Assembly (NCBI GenBank): GCA_022606425.2
Contig: JAHDVF020001507.1
Span: forward strand, 124,001-188,000
Length of the DNA stretch: 64,000 nt
Reading direction: 5' to 3'
Source: Lepidostoma basale
Taxonomy: Eukaryota > Arthropoda > Insecta > Trichoptera > Lepidostomatidae
Both the position numbers and the translations under genes were made by a program. This document shows positions 10,366 through 20,571 of this stretch, piece by piece; within the stretch, counting starts at the first letter, position 1, and every line of letters starts with the position of its first letter. Below the pieces are notes generated by a model that made no database searches, was not told the DNA's origin, and worked only from the letters and a program-made list of their open reading frames with translations.

Positions 10366-10956
10366 ATCCAGGTTGCAGACGATAAACCCATTGAACAGAT
10401 GAAGTTCAGATATCGGGGTGTGGAGATATTTAGGTACAACGATCTCTATAATGTAGTTAAAAAACAGACTGATAAAGCAGCAGTTATCTCCGGATGCCTG
10501 AGGGACACTGTCTGGGACAATAAGCGCATGCTAGTGGAAAGCAAAATTACAATTTATAAAACATGCATCAGGCCCATAATGACTTACGAAATCGAAGCAA
10601 TAGCAGACACTGTCAGAACCAAACATCTCTCAAGAGTAGCAGAAATGAGAACATTGCAACCTTATGTGGGGAAAACCCTTAGAGAGAGATTCCCAATGAA
10701 GAAATTCGCAAATCTTGCAAAATTGAAGACACAGTGAGATGGACTAGATAGAGAAGATGATTCTGGAAAGACCACATCGAGACAATGGATCCAGTACAAA
10801 TTCCTAAGATTGTGATGCACGAGACTCCAGAGGGCCGTCGACCACCAGGACCAAAGAGATGGAGAGATGGCTGGTCGTCTTCATCAAAGGAAGAAAGATA
10901 ATGCATAAATAGATCGCAAGATCTACAATCAGAAGAATAAGAAGAAGTTATCTAAA
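10366..10956 (+). mobile_element. LINE-B pol C-terminus and tail
   Basis: An open frame at 10399-10737 encodes MKFRYRGVEIFRYNDLYN, then YKTCIRPIMTYEIEAIADT and EMRTLQPYVGKTLRERFP. After a shift it continues through KDHIETMDP, IPKIVMHETPEGRRPPG, WSSSS and a GAAGAA-type end. This is the region after the RT catalytic core. Copies at 8690 and 58432 share it. Confidence 0.8.
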
Positions 10957-10975
10957 CAGAAAAATAAATTAAATT

Positions 10976-11080
10976 TAAATCTTCTTCTTCTTCATCTTCT
11001 TCTTATAGACCTTTGGTCTGTTCCTGAAATCAGGCTGGCCTCTCTTGGGAGGTTGACTCCCAACAATCTCTCCATATCTC
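10976..11080 (-). mobile_element. LINE-B 3' end
   Basis: TTCTTCTTC tail, then the reverse of SWESTSQERP (GGTTGACTCCCAACAATCTC). It abuts a plus-strand LINE-E piece, so the two tails meet head-on. Confidence 0.7.
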
Positions 11081-11250
11081 GAGGGCCCGGTAGGAAACAG
11101 ATGTCCCAACATGAGGGAGTGGACCGGCATCCGAAGTGTAGAGGAGCTGTTCCGAGGAGCGCAGGACAGGGACAGGTTCGCCGAGGTGATCGCCAACGTT
11201 AAGGGGACCCGACAGGGCACTTGTAGAAGAAGAAGAAGAAGAAGATATGT
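11081..11250 (+). mobile_element. LINE-E 3' end
   Basis: Encodes REWTGIRSVEELFRGAQDRD, then RFAEVIANVKGTRQGT and a GAAGAAGAA tail. The same tail occurs in reverse at 22807-23200 and forward at 51260. Confidence 0.75.
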
Positions 11251-11343
11251 ATCTACATTATTTACGCTCAAAATTAAGATTTTTGTTGTTGTTTGTTTTT
11301 TGATTCTCACTAGCAAACAAAATCCCTTAAGAAATTAAAAACA

Positions 11344-11805
11344 TAACTAACTAACTAACTAACTAACTTACTATCACGCCGTCTCCCCGGAGGGGTAGGC
11401 AGAAAGAATGGAACGCTACACTGTTCTGTACTGACATACGTCTCTCGCTTCCTCTACATTCATACATCTTGTCATGCACGCACGTCGATTTTTCCGACTC
11501 CTCACGTGACCGACAATATTTGATTGATTTGATTGTGCCACGTTTTCCTCGGCCTTCTTCTATTTCTAGCTCCGTTTACGCCGTTTACATATACCTTCTT
11601 TACCATTCTGTCTTCACTCATTCTTTCCATGTGTCCAAACCATCTTAATGACCCTTTCCTTATTTTGTTTATAACACTTTCATTCGCACCACATTCACTT
11701 CTTATACTTGCATTTGTCACTCTATCATAAACAGATTTGCTACACATTCGTCTTAGAGATCTCATTTCTACTGCATTTATTCTACTTTCATAAACATGAT
11801 CTCGC
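11344..11805 (-). mobile_element. LINE-A1 3' fragment
   Basis: Reverse tail of five CTAA units, then A1. The ORF 11807-11502 reads NAVEMRSLRRMCSKSVYDRV, then KIRKGSLRWFGHMERMSEDR. 5'-truncated. Confidence 0.8.
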
Positions 11806-11994
11806 AAAACTTTTGTATCTTACCGCATATAGCGTATGGCAATAAATTTAAGATTATTTTCTCAAGATTGCTAATACAATGGCTTGATGATGTATGAATC
11901 GAAGGAGAGTCCTACGGCAACAAAAATAGAACAATTGTTTATGGTATGTAAAAGCGACATAGGGGTGGATTTGGAATAAGCTGTATTCATATTT

Positions 11995-12260
11995 CATTAT
12001 CATTATCAGCCTTTAGTCGTCCAGTGCTAGACATAGGCATCAGACACCGGCCCTTCAGCTTGGAACAATCTTCCAGCAGACCTTAAGTGCATAAATAATC
12101 AGACAGAGTTTAGATCGCGACCCAAAACGCACCTTTTCAAATTATCCTTTCTTGATAGGAAGGGTTGATCGACTACGTCAGGTGCAGCCCGTATAATAAA
12201 TATGTTTATTAATTTTTTAACTACTTCATAAAGCGGAGCATTTTCTACAGCGCCCTTGAG
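11995..12260 (+). mobile_element. LINE-G fragment after a LINE-C scrap
   Basis: A 40 bp reverse LINE-C-like scrap (CCAGTGCTAGACATAGGC) precedes LINE-G: GPSAWNNLPADLKCINNQTE, then TSGAARIINM, and the 3' UTR with GCGCCCTTGAGATGAG. Confidence 0.65.
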
Positions 12261-12317
12261 ATGAGTAATTCATAAAAACGGCGCTCTATATATAATACAA
12301 TTTATTATTATTTTTAT

Positions 12318-12640
12318 ATTGTATAGTGTTTTTTAAAAGGTTTGGTTTTTAAACTAGCAACATTGATTCTACAGACTGTCAATTTGGCAGTTGACAGTTG
12401 ATTTGTAGTAAATACGTTTTGCCATTTCACTCACTTGCTCAATAAAGGTGTCGAAAATTGGACTTCACGATTGCGCTTCATTCGAGCTAGCCATGGCGCT
12501 TATGTGCCCAAAATGATGTTAAAACAATAATGGCATAAAATTATCTATTAAATAAAGCCAATATCATAGATACTAACATTATTTTAATGCGTTTTTTTAT
12601 TTTGAATTTGTACACCTCTAAAAAAAAACCTTATACACAT
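12318..12640 (+). mobile_element. mariner-like MITE, left of a head-to-head pair
   Basis: Begins TATAGTGTTTTTTAAAAGG and GTTTGGTTTTTAAACTAGCA; ends CACCTCTAAAAAAAAACC. Ends are inverted repeats. The interior keeps GCGCTTCATTCGAGC from the DUF4817-type transposase family seen at 33288. Transposase deleted. Confidence 0.7.
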
Positions 12641-12960
12641 TGTTATATAAAGGAGTTTTTTTTAGAGGTATATAAATTAAAAATTAAAAAACACATTAAA
12701 ATAATGTTAATGTCTATGATATTCGATTTATTTAATAAATAATTTTATGCCATTTTGTTTAAATATGATTTTGGGCATCTAAGCGCCATGGCTGGCTCGA
12801 ATGAAGCGCAATCGTGAAGTCCAATTTTCGACACCTTTATTGAGCAACTGGGTAAAATAGCAAAACGTACTGACTACAAATCAAGTGCCAACTGTCAAAT
12901 TGACAGAAACAATGTTGCTAGTTTAAAAACCGAACCTCTAAAAAAACACCATATACATAT
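12641..12960 (-). mobile_element. mariner-like MITE, right of a head-to-head pair
   Basis: Near reverse complement of 12318-12640, with a few mismatches and indels. Together they form a ~640 bp palindrome. Confidence 0.7.
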
Positions 12961-13620
12961 ATACGAATATATAATATTATTTACGGTATATCTCCCCACG
13001 GCTCTAACCATCCATTCAAACCCCACTTGCTAAATAGGTATGGATATTTATGTTGGAATTATTAATAAGCTTGGCTTTGTTTTTTTTCGTAACGCCTTTG
13101 TTTACTAATATGTCCACAATTATAATTGAATTTTTTTCGTGAACAGATTCAATTAGTTTTGCATTACCTTTCAATCAGGAGTGCGATAATTCGACATTGT
13201 CCAATTCCCACATACAATACTTGTTTTCAAACACAATATGCAAATTAGGCGGATAGCTATTCAATTATGTTAGAAAGTAATTGATTGGAAGATTTCCTGG
13301 TAGATTTCGTAGTGTTTTTTATTCTCATTGTGAGTGGGAATACATAGCAATAATCGTTGATGGCAATAACTTAGAACACTGTTCTACTTTTAGCGATTTA
13401 GTTGTATAACGATGTTTTTTACTTTTTGTGATTTACATTAGTAGATTTTGATACTTTTTCTTCACATAACACTTCATTAAGTAATTTAAATATAGTGTTT
13501 TCTATAGTATCCGGAGTAGTCTATCTAAAAAATCTTTATAAAAAAACATGAAAAAGGAGAAATGTTTGTATGGGAACCCGGTCGCGAAATTTTCACTTCA
13601 CTTTTCACTTAATTGCATAG
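12961..13620. other. no gene seen
   Basis: AT-rich; nothing recognised. Confidence 0.5.
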
Positions 13621-13621
13621 A

Positions 13622-13920
13622 TTGTTTTACCTACCGGCCGCCAGAACCAACCTGCCTCTGGTGACACGGGTGGGAAGAGCAATTTATCTGCTGAACGCGG
13701 TCTCCGCGGAGATCGACGTCTTTCATATTAGTGAAAGTAGGTTCTAGAAGCAAATACTCTTAATTCTGGATATCTTGTATTCCTAATGTCGAACCATCTC
13801 TCATGCGTTCCTAGTAGTATACTATACACAATATATTATTTTACCTGTTCTCAATAGATGCCTTAAATCATAATTTTGTAATGTCTGTTGATAAAATGAA
13901 CTGATTTGATATGATTTGAT
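13622..13920 (+). mobile_element. Jockey 3' end
   Basis: Encodes LFYLPAARTNLPLVTRVGRA, then NAVSAEIDVFHISES. A 3' UTR follows, ending TTTGATATGATTTGATTT. In-frame stop (CTAG shift) near 13745. Confidence 0.8.
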
Positions 13921-14166
13921 TTAAAATAATGGATATCTTCTTCATCTTTCCCCTCGCCTCTTCCCGTTGTTCAGGATCGGCTTTTCTTATCATTTGGCGC
14001 CAGGTATTTCTTTCGTAGGCAGCTTCCTTCTTGAGGCCTAGGGCCTTCATATCTCTCTGCACATTCATCAGCCAGGTAGTTTGAGGTCTTCTTCTCCCTC
14101 TCCTACTAGACACAGAAATACACTTTTTCACTGTGGGGTCTCCTCATCACGTGACCATACATTCCA
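13921..14166 (-). mobile_element. LINE-H pol C-terminus
   Basis: Minus ORF reads RRGRRRPQTTWLMNVQRDMK, then ALGLKKEAAYERNTWRQMIR and KADPEQREEARGK. Recognised as a LINE pol tail by its similarity in order to RTE-like tails (GRPxxxW...A..R..WR). The second base-frame upstream gives LRWNVWSRDEETPQ. Single copy in this window. Confidence 0.6.
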
Positions 14167-14615
14167 TCGGAGCCGTTTTGTCATTTCACCATGAATAGAC
14201 TGACGTTAGAACAGCGCTTGCAAATTATGCAAATTTATTTAAAGAAAATCATGGTTCGGTTCGCTAAACTTATCGTGCACTACGTCCATTTTACAGTCGA
14301 CATAATCGTCCATCCGAGCAAGTTATTCGGAAGACCATGGATCGTTTTCGCACCACGTACACTCTTGTGGATAATAGGCATCCACAAAGCCGACAATTGT
14401 CGAAAATTGGATTTCACGATTGCGCTTCATTCGAGCTAGCCGTGGCGCTCACATGCCCGAAATTTTCAAAAAAACATTTCAACAAGAATAGCATAAAATT
14501 ATCTATTAAATAAAGCCAATATCATAGACATTAACATTATTTTAATGTGTTTTTTTTCTTTTCATTTTGAATATGTATTGTATACCTCTTAAAAAAACAC
14601 CTATATATAGATATA
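14167..14615 (+). mobile_element. mariner-like (DUF4817-type) remnant
   Basis: The N-terminal helix-turn-helix is kept (RLTLEQRLQIMQIYL, then a frame break). After an internal deletion, the C-terminal HMPEIF remnant and the end ATACCTCTTAAAAAAACACC follow. The left inverted repeat is missing and the element abuts LINE-H. Confidence 0.7.
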
Positions 14616-14649
14616 ATAAATCTTAAGCCAAAATTTAATATTCTTTTAG

Positions 14650-15190
14650 AGGCAACATTTCGAATGTATACAAATTCTTGCAGGCAAATACTGGATTTTA
14701 CCCATTGCGGATACATTATTTTTTATAAGGATTAATTGTATCTCAGTAGAGACGAAGATGTAAATTGTTTTCTAGGAACAGAATATGGTGGCCGAGGCGT
14801 GTATAGGACTTATGACCTGTCATTGGTTGGGTTGAGCGATCGCTTTATGTTAAACAACATTCCCCATTCCACCCTTCTTACGACCACCACGTCCGACAAA
14901 TTTTTGGAAGATGTATATATGCTAAATAATGAAAATAAAAAAAAATTATTAAGAATTTTTCTATGTTTATTTTTAGTGTAAAATCCACATATTAATTTTC
15001 GTCAACAGACCAGAAGATGGCAGCGAGCTGCCGAAACCGGTCGAAGACAAAAATTAATAAGTAGATTTTACACTAAAAATAAGCATAGAAAAATTCTTAA
15101 TACATTTTTTTTATTTTCATTATTTACAATGAACTTCTACCAAGAAATTTCAATCAACAACATCAATAATTTTAAGTATATATGCTAGAA
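14650..15190 (+). repeat. Repeat R copy split by P5
   Basis: R begins near GAATGTATACAAATTCTTGC and runs through TTGTATCTCAGTAGAGAC to TTTTTGGAAGATGTATATAT. P5 (14925-15175) interrupts it between 12 bp duplications GTATATATGCTA (14913-14924, 15176-15187). Confidence 0.75.
14925..15175 (+). mobile_element. P5 hairpin element, complete
   Basis: 251 bp palindromic element flanked by an exact 12 bp target duplication. The centre on the plus strand has CAGAAGA (15011-15017), T, stem GGCAG/CTGCC with loop CGAG, GAAAC (15033-15037), CG, then GTC (15040-15042). The long arms pair 14945-14995 with 15060-15115. The right end, read on the minus strand, holds TGAAATTTCTTGGTAGAAG (15152-15134), shared with P1 and P4. 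No ORF. Confidence 0.8.
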
Positions 15191-15716
15191 AAGAATTTGA
15201 AATATATTGGAAGCAATGTGTATTAGCTACACACCACAGGTAAAGGAAGGTTAAATACGAATTTGGTTAAATTTGTAATACAACAATTTTTTTCTAGAGT
15301 CTTTCACTTTCTGTGGTGCATGTATGAAGCCATAATGCAAAATTTGCCGATGGCATCTGCGTAAAATGACCAATAATTGAACATTAAGACCGGTTAACGT
15401 CGTTAAAATTACGCAGTTCAAAGGCATCACAATTGGAAATCGTATTATTTACCTTTCTTTCGTGAAAAAAGTCTCTTACTTAGTGGCCATTAACTCTTCA
15501 TGCATAACGCATACGATTAATATTATGATTGCGATTACGGTGAAATTTAAGCGAGTTTATGTGTTCCGTGCAGGTTAACACCTCAACATCCGATTTGAAT
15601 AATTATTAGAAAAATTTCGCCCATATTCGCATTCACTTTATATCGTGGATTCACATTTGGATAAGTAAACTTACACTTCGTATTTTGCAACACTTTATTT
15701 TTCACAACATTCAAAA
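15191..15716. other. no gene seen
   Basis: Less repetitive AT-rich sequence with no exon or RNA signal I can support. Confidence 0.4.
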
Positions 15717-15833
15717 TGTTGCAACACCAGGACGACCACCAAAGAGATGAAGAGAAGGCTGGTGGTCTTCATCAAAGGAAGAAAGTTGATATCCTGCATA
15801 AATAGATCGCAAGATTGGAAGAAGAAGAAGAAG
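15717..15833 (+). mobile_element. LINE-B 3' scrap
   Basis: CCAGGACGACCACCAAAGAG, then the GATCGCAAGAT motif and GAAGAAGAAGAAGAA. It is followed directly by a Jockey tail. Confidence 0.7.
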
Positions 15834-16165
15834 AATTAGCGGTCTCCTCGGAGATCGGCGTTTTTAGTATTAGTGAAAGTATAATACGTTCAGAAGACAA
15901 ATACTCCTGAGTTTAGAGAGTATCTTGGCTTTTCATGTCGAACCATCTCTCATGCGTTCCTGGTATAATACTATTATGTTGTTTATACGGCCGAAACACT
16001 ATAATACTTCAACATTATAAACCGTTAAATTTTAATAATTGTGATACATAAAAACAGAGTTTTATAATTTAGCAGTTTATATTTTATTAGTACTCAATAG
16101 ATGCCTAAAACATTTATATCATTTGTAATGTCTGCTGAGATATTATAATAAACTGATTTGATTTG
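15834..16165 (+). mobile_element. Jockey 3' end split by a P6 piece
   Basis: AGCGGTCTCCTCGGAGATC through the 3' UTR, ending AACTGATTTGATTTGATT. About 110 bp at 15975-16088 (CGGCCGAAACACTATAATAC, TTCAACATTATAAACCG) is P6 sequence placed inside the 3' UTR. Confidence 0.7.
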
Positions 16166-16166
16166 A

Positions 16167-16356
16167 TTAATACGAAATGAAAACGTCTGTTTTCAAGAAG
16201 TTCTATAATATTTTATGTGAATGATATGTTTCGTCTATCTAAGGCATTATCAAAAATTTGATAATGCTTTAGACAGGTGAAACATTTAATTCACATAAAC
16301 TTTAATAAAAATTCTAGAAAACAGACGGTTTCATTCGTATTAATTGACCATTATAA
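16167..16356. repeat. P1 palindrome
   Basis: Arms begin AATACGAAATGAAAACGTC on the left; the right arm ends GTTTCATTCGTATTAATT. The centre carries TTGATAATGCTTTAGACAGG then GTGAAAC: a degenerate GAAAC motif on both strands. Confidence 0.75.
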
Positions 16357-16378
16357 ACGCTAACGAAACCAATCATGA

Positions 16379-16558
16379 TTTAAAAACATTTTCTTGTTCT
16401 TAATCTTGTGTCCTATCAAGGATCCCAGAAATAGAATTGACTATGTTGAGCTGGAAGATTTTTCGCACGCTCTGACCATTAAAGTACTATGCAAGGAAAT
16501 GGGACAAGAATTTCAGTTAGTTCCACCGTTCTTATTCGTTCATCTCCATGATATCTGA
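16379..16558 (+). other. exon-like open frame of unknown origin
   Basis: Open for 59 codons with no ATG at the start. After a pyrimidine-rich run ending TCCTATCAAG (possible splice acceptor at 16420) it encodes DPRNRIDYVELEDFSHALTI, then KVLCKEMGQEFQLVPPFLF. Composition looks protein-like and belongs to none of the TE families here. It could be a host exon fragment or an unrecognised TE. I do not recognise the protein. Confidence 0.3.
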
Positions 16559-17326
16559 AAGTTATTCACAGATTGTTTTGAAAATTTGACACAACATTGC
16601 ATTCGAATACGCGCGTGTTTTTACTTTGGATATCGTCTTCTCGGGAGTTAGAGCTTGGAAGATATTCTTCCTTCACATGTTTGAAATTTCTTTCATGGAT
16701 ATTGAGGTTGTATATTGTTGCATAGTGGGAGAAGGGTTTCTTGGATGTGATGGGTTGGATCCAACATTTGGACCAGATCACCCAAGTAGGAAGGAGCGTG
16801 GAGGGGTTGGGAGTGGCCCTGAATGAGGGCGGTTGGACCTGGGTACAGAACCAAGTGGGACGATAGTGGCTTTGGGTGTAGGCCGGTGTTCTCGGGTGGG
16901 GAACGTTGAAACACCATTTGGGACCATTTTCTATTTAATCAGACTGCACCACAGCAATGCGTCGCTGGATACAGCTAGTATATTATACTATAAATAATAT
17001 GCATGAAAAGTATTTTTGTTTAACGTGCAGTGGACAGTGTGGGGTTAAATTTAAAACAACACTGTATACGGTTTTAATAACATCAAAAACAAGTTTTTTT
17101 TTAATATCGGGTATTGCAAACTCTGGCGAGAGAGAAACTGACTCTTGCAAATATCTATAATCGAAATCAAACCAGATTCCCTGTAATTAGTCACACATCT
17201 TGTTATTTTTTGCACTATGATTAACTACAATTCTGTATGGTAAAATTATTATATACGATTTAATGAAGAAACTCTCATTTTGTTTGTTGAATGATAAATA
17301 TTATTATTGCAAATTATATTACATAT
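16559..17326. other. no gene recognised
   Basis: 16680-16920 is unusually G-rich on the plus strand; short frames in it (e.g. GWIQHLDQITQVGRSVEGL) match nothing I know. The rest is AT-rich. Confidence 0.35.
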
Positions 17327-17625
17327 AATTAATACGAATGAAAACGTCTGTTTTCTACAAGTTTTATTGTATTTATTGGAATAATATGTTTCACCTCTCT
17401 AAGGAATTATCAATTAATACGAATGAAAGCGTCTGTTTTCTACAAGTTTTATTGTATTTTATGGGAATACTATGATTCACCTTTTTAAGGCATTATCAAT
17501 TAATACGAATGTAAACGTCTGTTTTCTACAAGCTTTATCGTATTTTATAGAAATGATATGTTTCACCTTTCTGAGGCAATATCAAATTAATACGAATAAA
17601 AACGTCTGTTATAATACGCAGAAAA
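17327..17625 (-). repeat. P1 half-units in head-to-tail array
   Basis: Unit starts (AATTAATACGAATG) at 17327, 17412, 17498 and 17585 give periods of 85, 86 and 87 bp. Each unit runs from AACGTCTGTTTTCTACAAG to a GTTTCACC-like box and AAGGAATTATC or similar. Minus-strand reading gives the P1 hairpin motif (GGTGAAAC) in each. Confidence 0.8.
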
Positions 17626-17689
17626 TTTTGCTTTAGCATAGTAACTAACAGATTATTGAAATGAATCATACAACACTTAGGTGCGTTAA

Positions 17690-17835
17690 AAAATTCAAAT
17701 TACATAGACATGTTTCGGACAACCAGTCCTTCTTCAGTGATACATATTATAAATATACATATTTAAAATTGTTTACATGATCTGACAGATGTTATAAAGA
17801 TTTTTTTGAAATAGAAAAAACATTATAAAAATTAT
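17690..17835 (-). repeat. P2 half with hammerhead-like core
   Basis: Minus strand 17737-17707: CTGAAGA, A, stem GGAC/GTCC, then GAAAC, AT, GTC. CTGAAGA fits CTGANGA exactly. Same half recurs at 54420. Confidence 0.7.
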
Positions 17836-17865
17836 AACATATCAAATACTAATAAGATGGTGATT

Positions 17866-17935
17866 TTCCACTTGCTCTTGGAACTTACTGAAGCAATCAG
17901 TATGGCCCTAAAGCTGAAAAGTTTGGAGACCCCTG
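17866..17935 (-). mobile_element. hAT-like terminus
   Basis: Minus strand begins CAGGGGTCTCCAAACTTTTC and then AGCTTTAGGGCCATACTG. CAGGGGTC...AAACTTTT...GGGCCA is a frequent hAT end. I did not find the other end. Confidence 0.45.
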
Positions 17936-18249
17936 ATTTCAAGGAGCCCAGAACAGCTTGATTTGAATTATTTCTGGACATTTAAGCTAGTGCGGTTTTT
18001 TGTGGTTGCGTTATACGAGAAATCTTTGACACACATTTATCAGCCTTGCTGCCGCATTGAAAGCAGAAAAAAAGATACGAGGAAGAACAAGGAAAACTTC
18101 ATCGCATAAATCAATTAATTGAATTCAGTCATATTTGGATACTAATCGATAATACGTAAATATAGGCGGCGCAAGACACAGAGGCTTTTGCCGAAGTGAG
18201 GGCCAATATTGTGGAAACCTGTTATGACACAAGAAAAATAAGAATTTTA

Positions 18250-18312
18250 CCGTTTTTTTTTTAATAATTCGATTATGAAAACGTCTGTTTTCTAGAAGTT
18301 TTATTATATTAA
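18250..18312 (+). repeat. P1 arm
   Basis: ATTATGAAAACGTCTGTTTT then CTAGAAGTTTTATTATATT; single arm ending at a mariner scrap. Confidence 0.55.
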
Positions 18313-18474
18313 ATGTGGTGTTTCGGAAGTTCGGTCTGTTTTACAACAGAGAGCTCTGGCTGCTTCGAGCCTTCAAATCTGGTAGCCATTATTTTTGTAT
18401 GCTAGAGCATCTCTCAATTAAGTTCAGTTTGCTAATATTTGTCACTCTCACAACAACATTTGTTTTATGGCTCC

Positions 18475-18655
18475 TTAAAATGTCGACTTTCGTGGTAAAT
18501 AAGCATTTGCGAGTTCTGCTGTTCTGTTTTAATTTAAATAATGTGAATAAAATGCTTGTGGAAGTTTATGGCGATCATGCCGCATCGGATAAATCATGCA
18601 GAGAACGGTATAGACGCTTCAAAGCTGGTGATTTTAGCGTTGACGGCAAATATAG
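18475..18655 (+). pseudogene. mariner transposase N-terminal fragment
   Basis: Inside a 123-codon frame starting at 18315, residues ~56-117 read KHLRVLLFCFNLNNVNKMLV, then EVYGDHAASDKSCRERYRRF and KAGDFSVDGKYR. This is the mariner DNA-binding helix-turn-helix order. The catalytic domain is missing. The frame then runs into a LINE-A2 tail (NLERCARIE), so the ORF is a chimera. Confidence 0.65.
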
Positions 18656-18735
18656 GAATCTAGAGAGGTGTGCAAGGATAGAGTAGTGTGGCGGTCCATT
18701 CTCTCTGCCTACCGCTTTTATTGTTGTTGTTGTTG
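18656..18735 (+). mobile_element. LINE-A2 3' scrap with (TTG)n tail
   Basis: TAGAGAGGTGTGCAAGGATA to CTCTCTGCCTACCGC, then ATTGTTGTTGTTGTTG. Shows the TTG-type tail of subtype A2. Confidence 0.65.
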
Positions 18736-18737
18736 TA

Positions 18738-19125
18738 TGTTTAAAAAATGGGCGAGTGGAGAGGGATATTGAAATAAGGTTTTGGGGCAAATAATCAACC
18801 CCAATCAGCGAAAGAAATAAATAAAAATTGCATGTAGACAATGTATGATAGAATATCATTAACAATAATGATGAAGTAAGAAAGGAATGTAAGGCCGATG
18901 AATGCGTGATAAATAGAATAGAGAAAGGGTCTATAAAGATGGTTTGGACATATAAAATGAATGGATGAAGGAAAAACGGTTAACAAGTGCCGAGAAACTA
19001 CGAGTGACCCACGATATGTAAATGTAGAAGAGGCGCAAGAGTTATGTCAGGAAAGAACAGTGTGGCGATCCATCCTCCTTGCCTACACCTCCGGGGAAAC
19101 GGCGTGATTGTTAGTTGGATAGTTA
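18738..19125 (+). mobile_element. LINE-A3-like 3' fragment
   Basis: Follows A3 from EKDIE through RKECKADECVINRI, then RWFGHIK, and ends TCCGGGGAAACGGCGTGATT. Internal deletion after ~18990. Frame broken. Confidence 0.65.
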
Positions 19126-19519
19126 CATATATTTACAAGGTCAGCACTTCGATTCAAGTCTATAGCAATGCACAGTTTTAATTGTTCTGCTCTATGGCTA
19201 TTGTTCACCCAGATTAACGTTGCCTATATAATTTTTATCCTACAAGTGTACCAACAAAGGCACGCGATTCAAATGACTCGAAAAAAGAACATTTTTTATG
19301 TTCTCCATGACATAACATTATCTCATAGAAAATGTAATCGTGCTCAAATAGTGTGTGAATTTTGCCACAGAAATTCCCATAACGGTATTGATTAATCGTT
19401 TCAGACAATGATTGACTTATTCGTAGAAAATATAAAAGAACACGGGATATTTATATTCAAAATGCTTGGGTTAACAACCTTTTGTTCACTGAGTAAACAC
19501 TGCTACAGTATTGCTTCCA
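19126..19519. other. unassigned open frame region
   Basis: A 75-codon frame (19168-19395) contains TRKKNIFYVLHDITLSHRKC and CEFCHRNSHNGID. I do not recognise it; nothing around it supports a gene. Confidence 0.3.
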
Positions 19520-20345
19520 GCTAACTAACTAACTATCACGCCGTCTCTCTGAATGGGTATATACGAGGGTAATTCGTGAAGTAAGGTTCCCTACGCTGTC
19601 AATAAAGATAGCGGCGCGTTAGGAGAAATCTGGCAACACTGGCTGACTCATCAACTCCTCCACTCTCTATCCCTGCCACTCCCATCACGCTACACCCCTC
19701 AGTGTTGGCCTGGCCGCCATCGAAGATGGAGCTTCCTAACGCTGTTTCCGCCAGATGCGAAGTTGAGAGCATAATGTTTGAGGATCGGAGGATTACCATT
19801 AACGAACTTGCTCTTCGTATTACTGGGACTTCCAACACAACAATTAACAAAATTTTAACTAGAAAATTAGGCTATCGGGCGGTGAGTGCCACGAATGCTC
19901 ACAGAAAACCACAAGCAGAAACGTGTTGAGCGCTCGACCTCATGTCTCAAATCAAACTCAAGAATTGCTGACAGATTTTGGAAGTCCGGACCTAGTCCCT
20001 AGTGATTATCACTTATTCCCAAAATTTAATAAACACTTGGGTGGAATGCGCTTCCATACTGATGATGAAGTCAAGGAAGAGGTTATTTGATTTCTCAGAG
20101 GAATGGCGGCAGAATTTTATGACTTGGGGATACAAAAGTTGGAGCATCGTCTGCAAAAGTGTTTAGACAGAAACGGCGATTATGTAGAAAATTAGAGTAC
20201 GTTTTAAGATTTAAAATGCTCTATAATGCTAAGGAAAACAATAAAGCTGTATATTTTTAAAAAATATGGGAACCTTAATTTGTGAATGAGCCTAGTAGAA
20301 ATAATGGACCACTCCATTGTTCTGGCATCCATCTTTCGATTTCTC
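19520..20345 (-). mobile_element. LINE-A1 3' end split by mariner
   Basis: CTAACTAACTAACTATCACG and CCGTCTCTCTGAATGGGTA precede the mariner. GAAATAATGGACCACTCCAT follows it and continues the LINE-A consensus. The copy ends near 20345. Confidence 0.7.
19564..20295 (+). mobile_element. mariner element, internally deleted
   Basis: 732 bp with ~28 bp inverted ends (CGAGGGTAATTCGTGAAG left; CTAGGCTCATTCACAAAT on the minus strand right) and TA on both sides (19562-19563, 20296-20297). Residual transposase: N-terminal ARCEVESIMFEDRRITINEL; then after a deletion PDLVPSDYHLFPKFNKHLGG, RFHTDDEVKEEV and YDLGIQKLEHRLQKCLDRNG to the end. The block with the first catalytic aspartates is missing, so it cannot encode an active enzyme. 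Confidence 0.85.
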
Positions 20346-20394
20346 TTCCTTCATAAGTCGCCCCCTGTCCGCCACTAGAATATTTTCAACAATA

Positions 20395-20545
20395 TTATAA
20401 ACTGTTTTATTGGAGTAACATGTTTCACGTTGCTGGTATATTATCGCACGTAGTAAATTACATTTTAAAATGCCTTAGCAAGACGAAAAATATCACTCCC
20501 ATAAAATATTATAAAACTACAAGAAAACACACGTTTTCCTCATTG
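20395..20545. repeat. P1-like palindrome, degenerate
   Basis: ACATGTTTCACGTTGCTGG on one side and TGCCTTAGCAAGACGAAAAA on the other, with CATAAAATATTATAAAACTA arms. Confidence 0.55.
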
Positions 20546-20571
20546 TAAAATAATCAATATGGATTTTTAAA

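Noticed and set aside
17327..17625. CRISPR-like array
   Set aside because: Units are whole repeats without unique spacers, in a eukaryotic TE context.
18315..18686. 123-codon gene
   Set aside because: A chimera: P1 arm, mariner N-terminal scrap and LINE-A2 tail read through in one frame.
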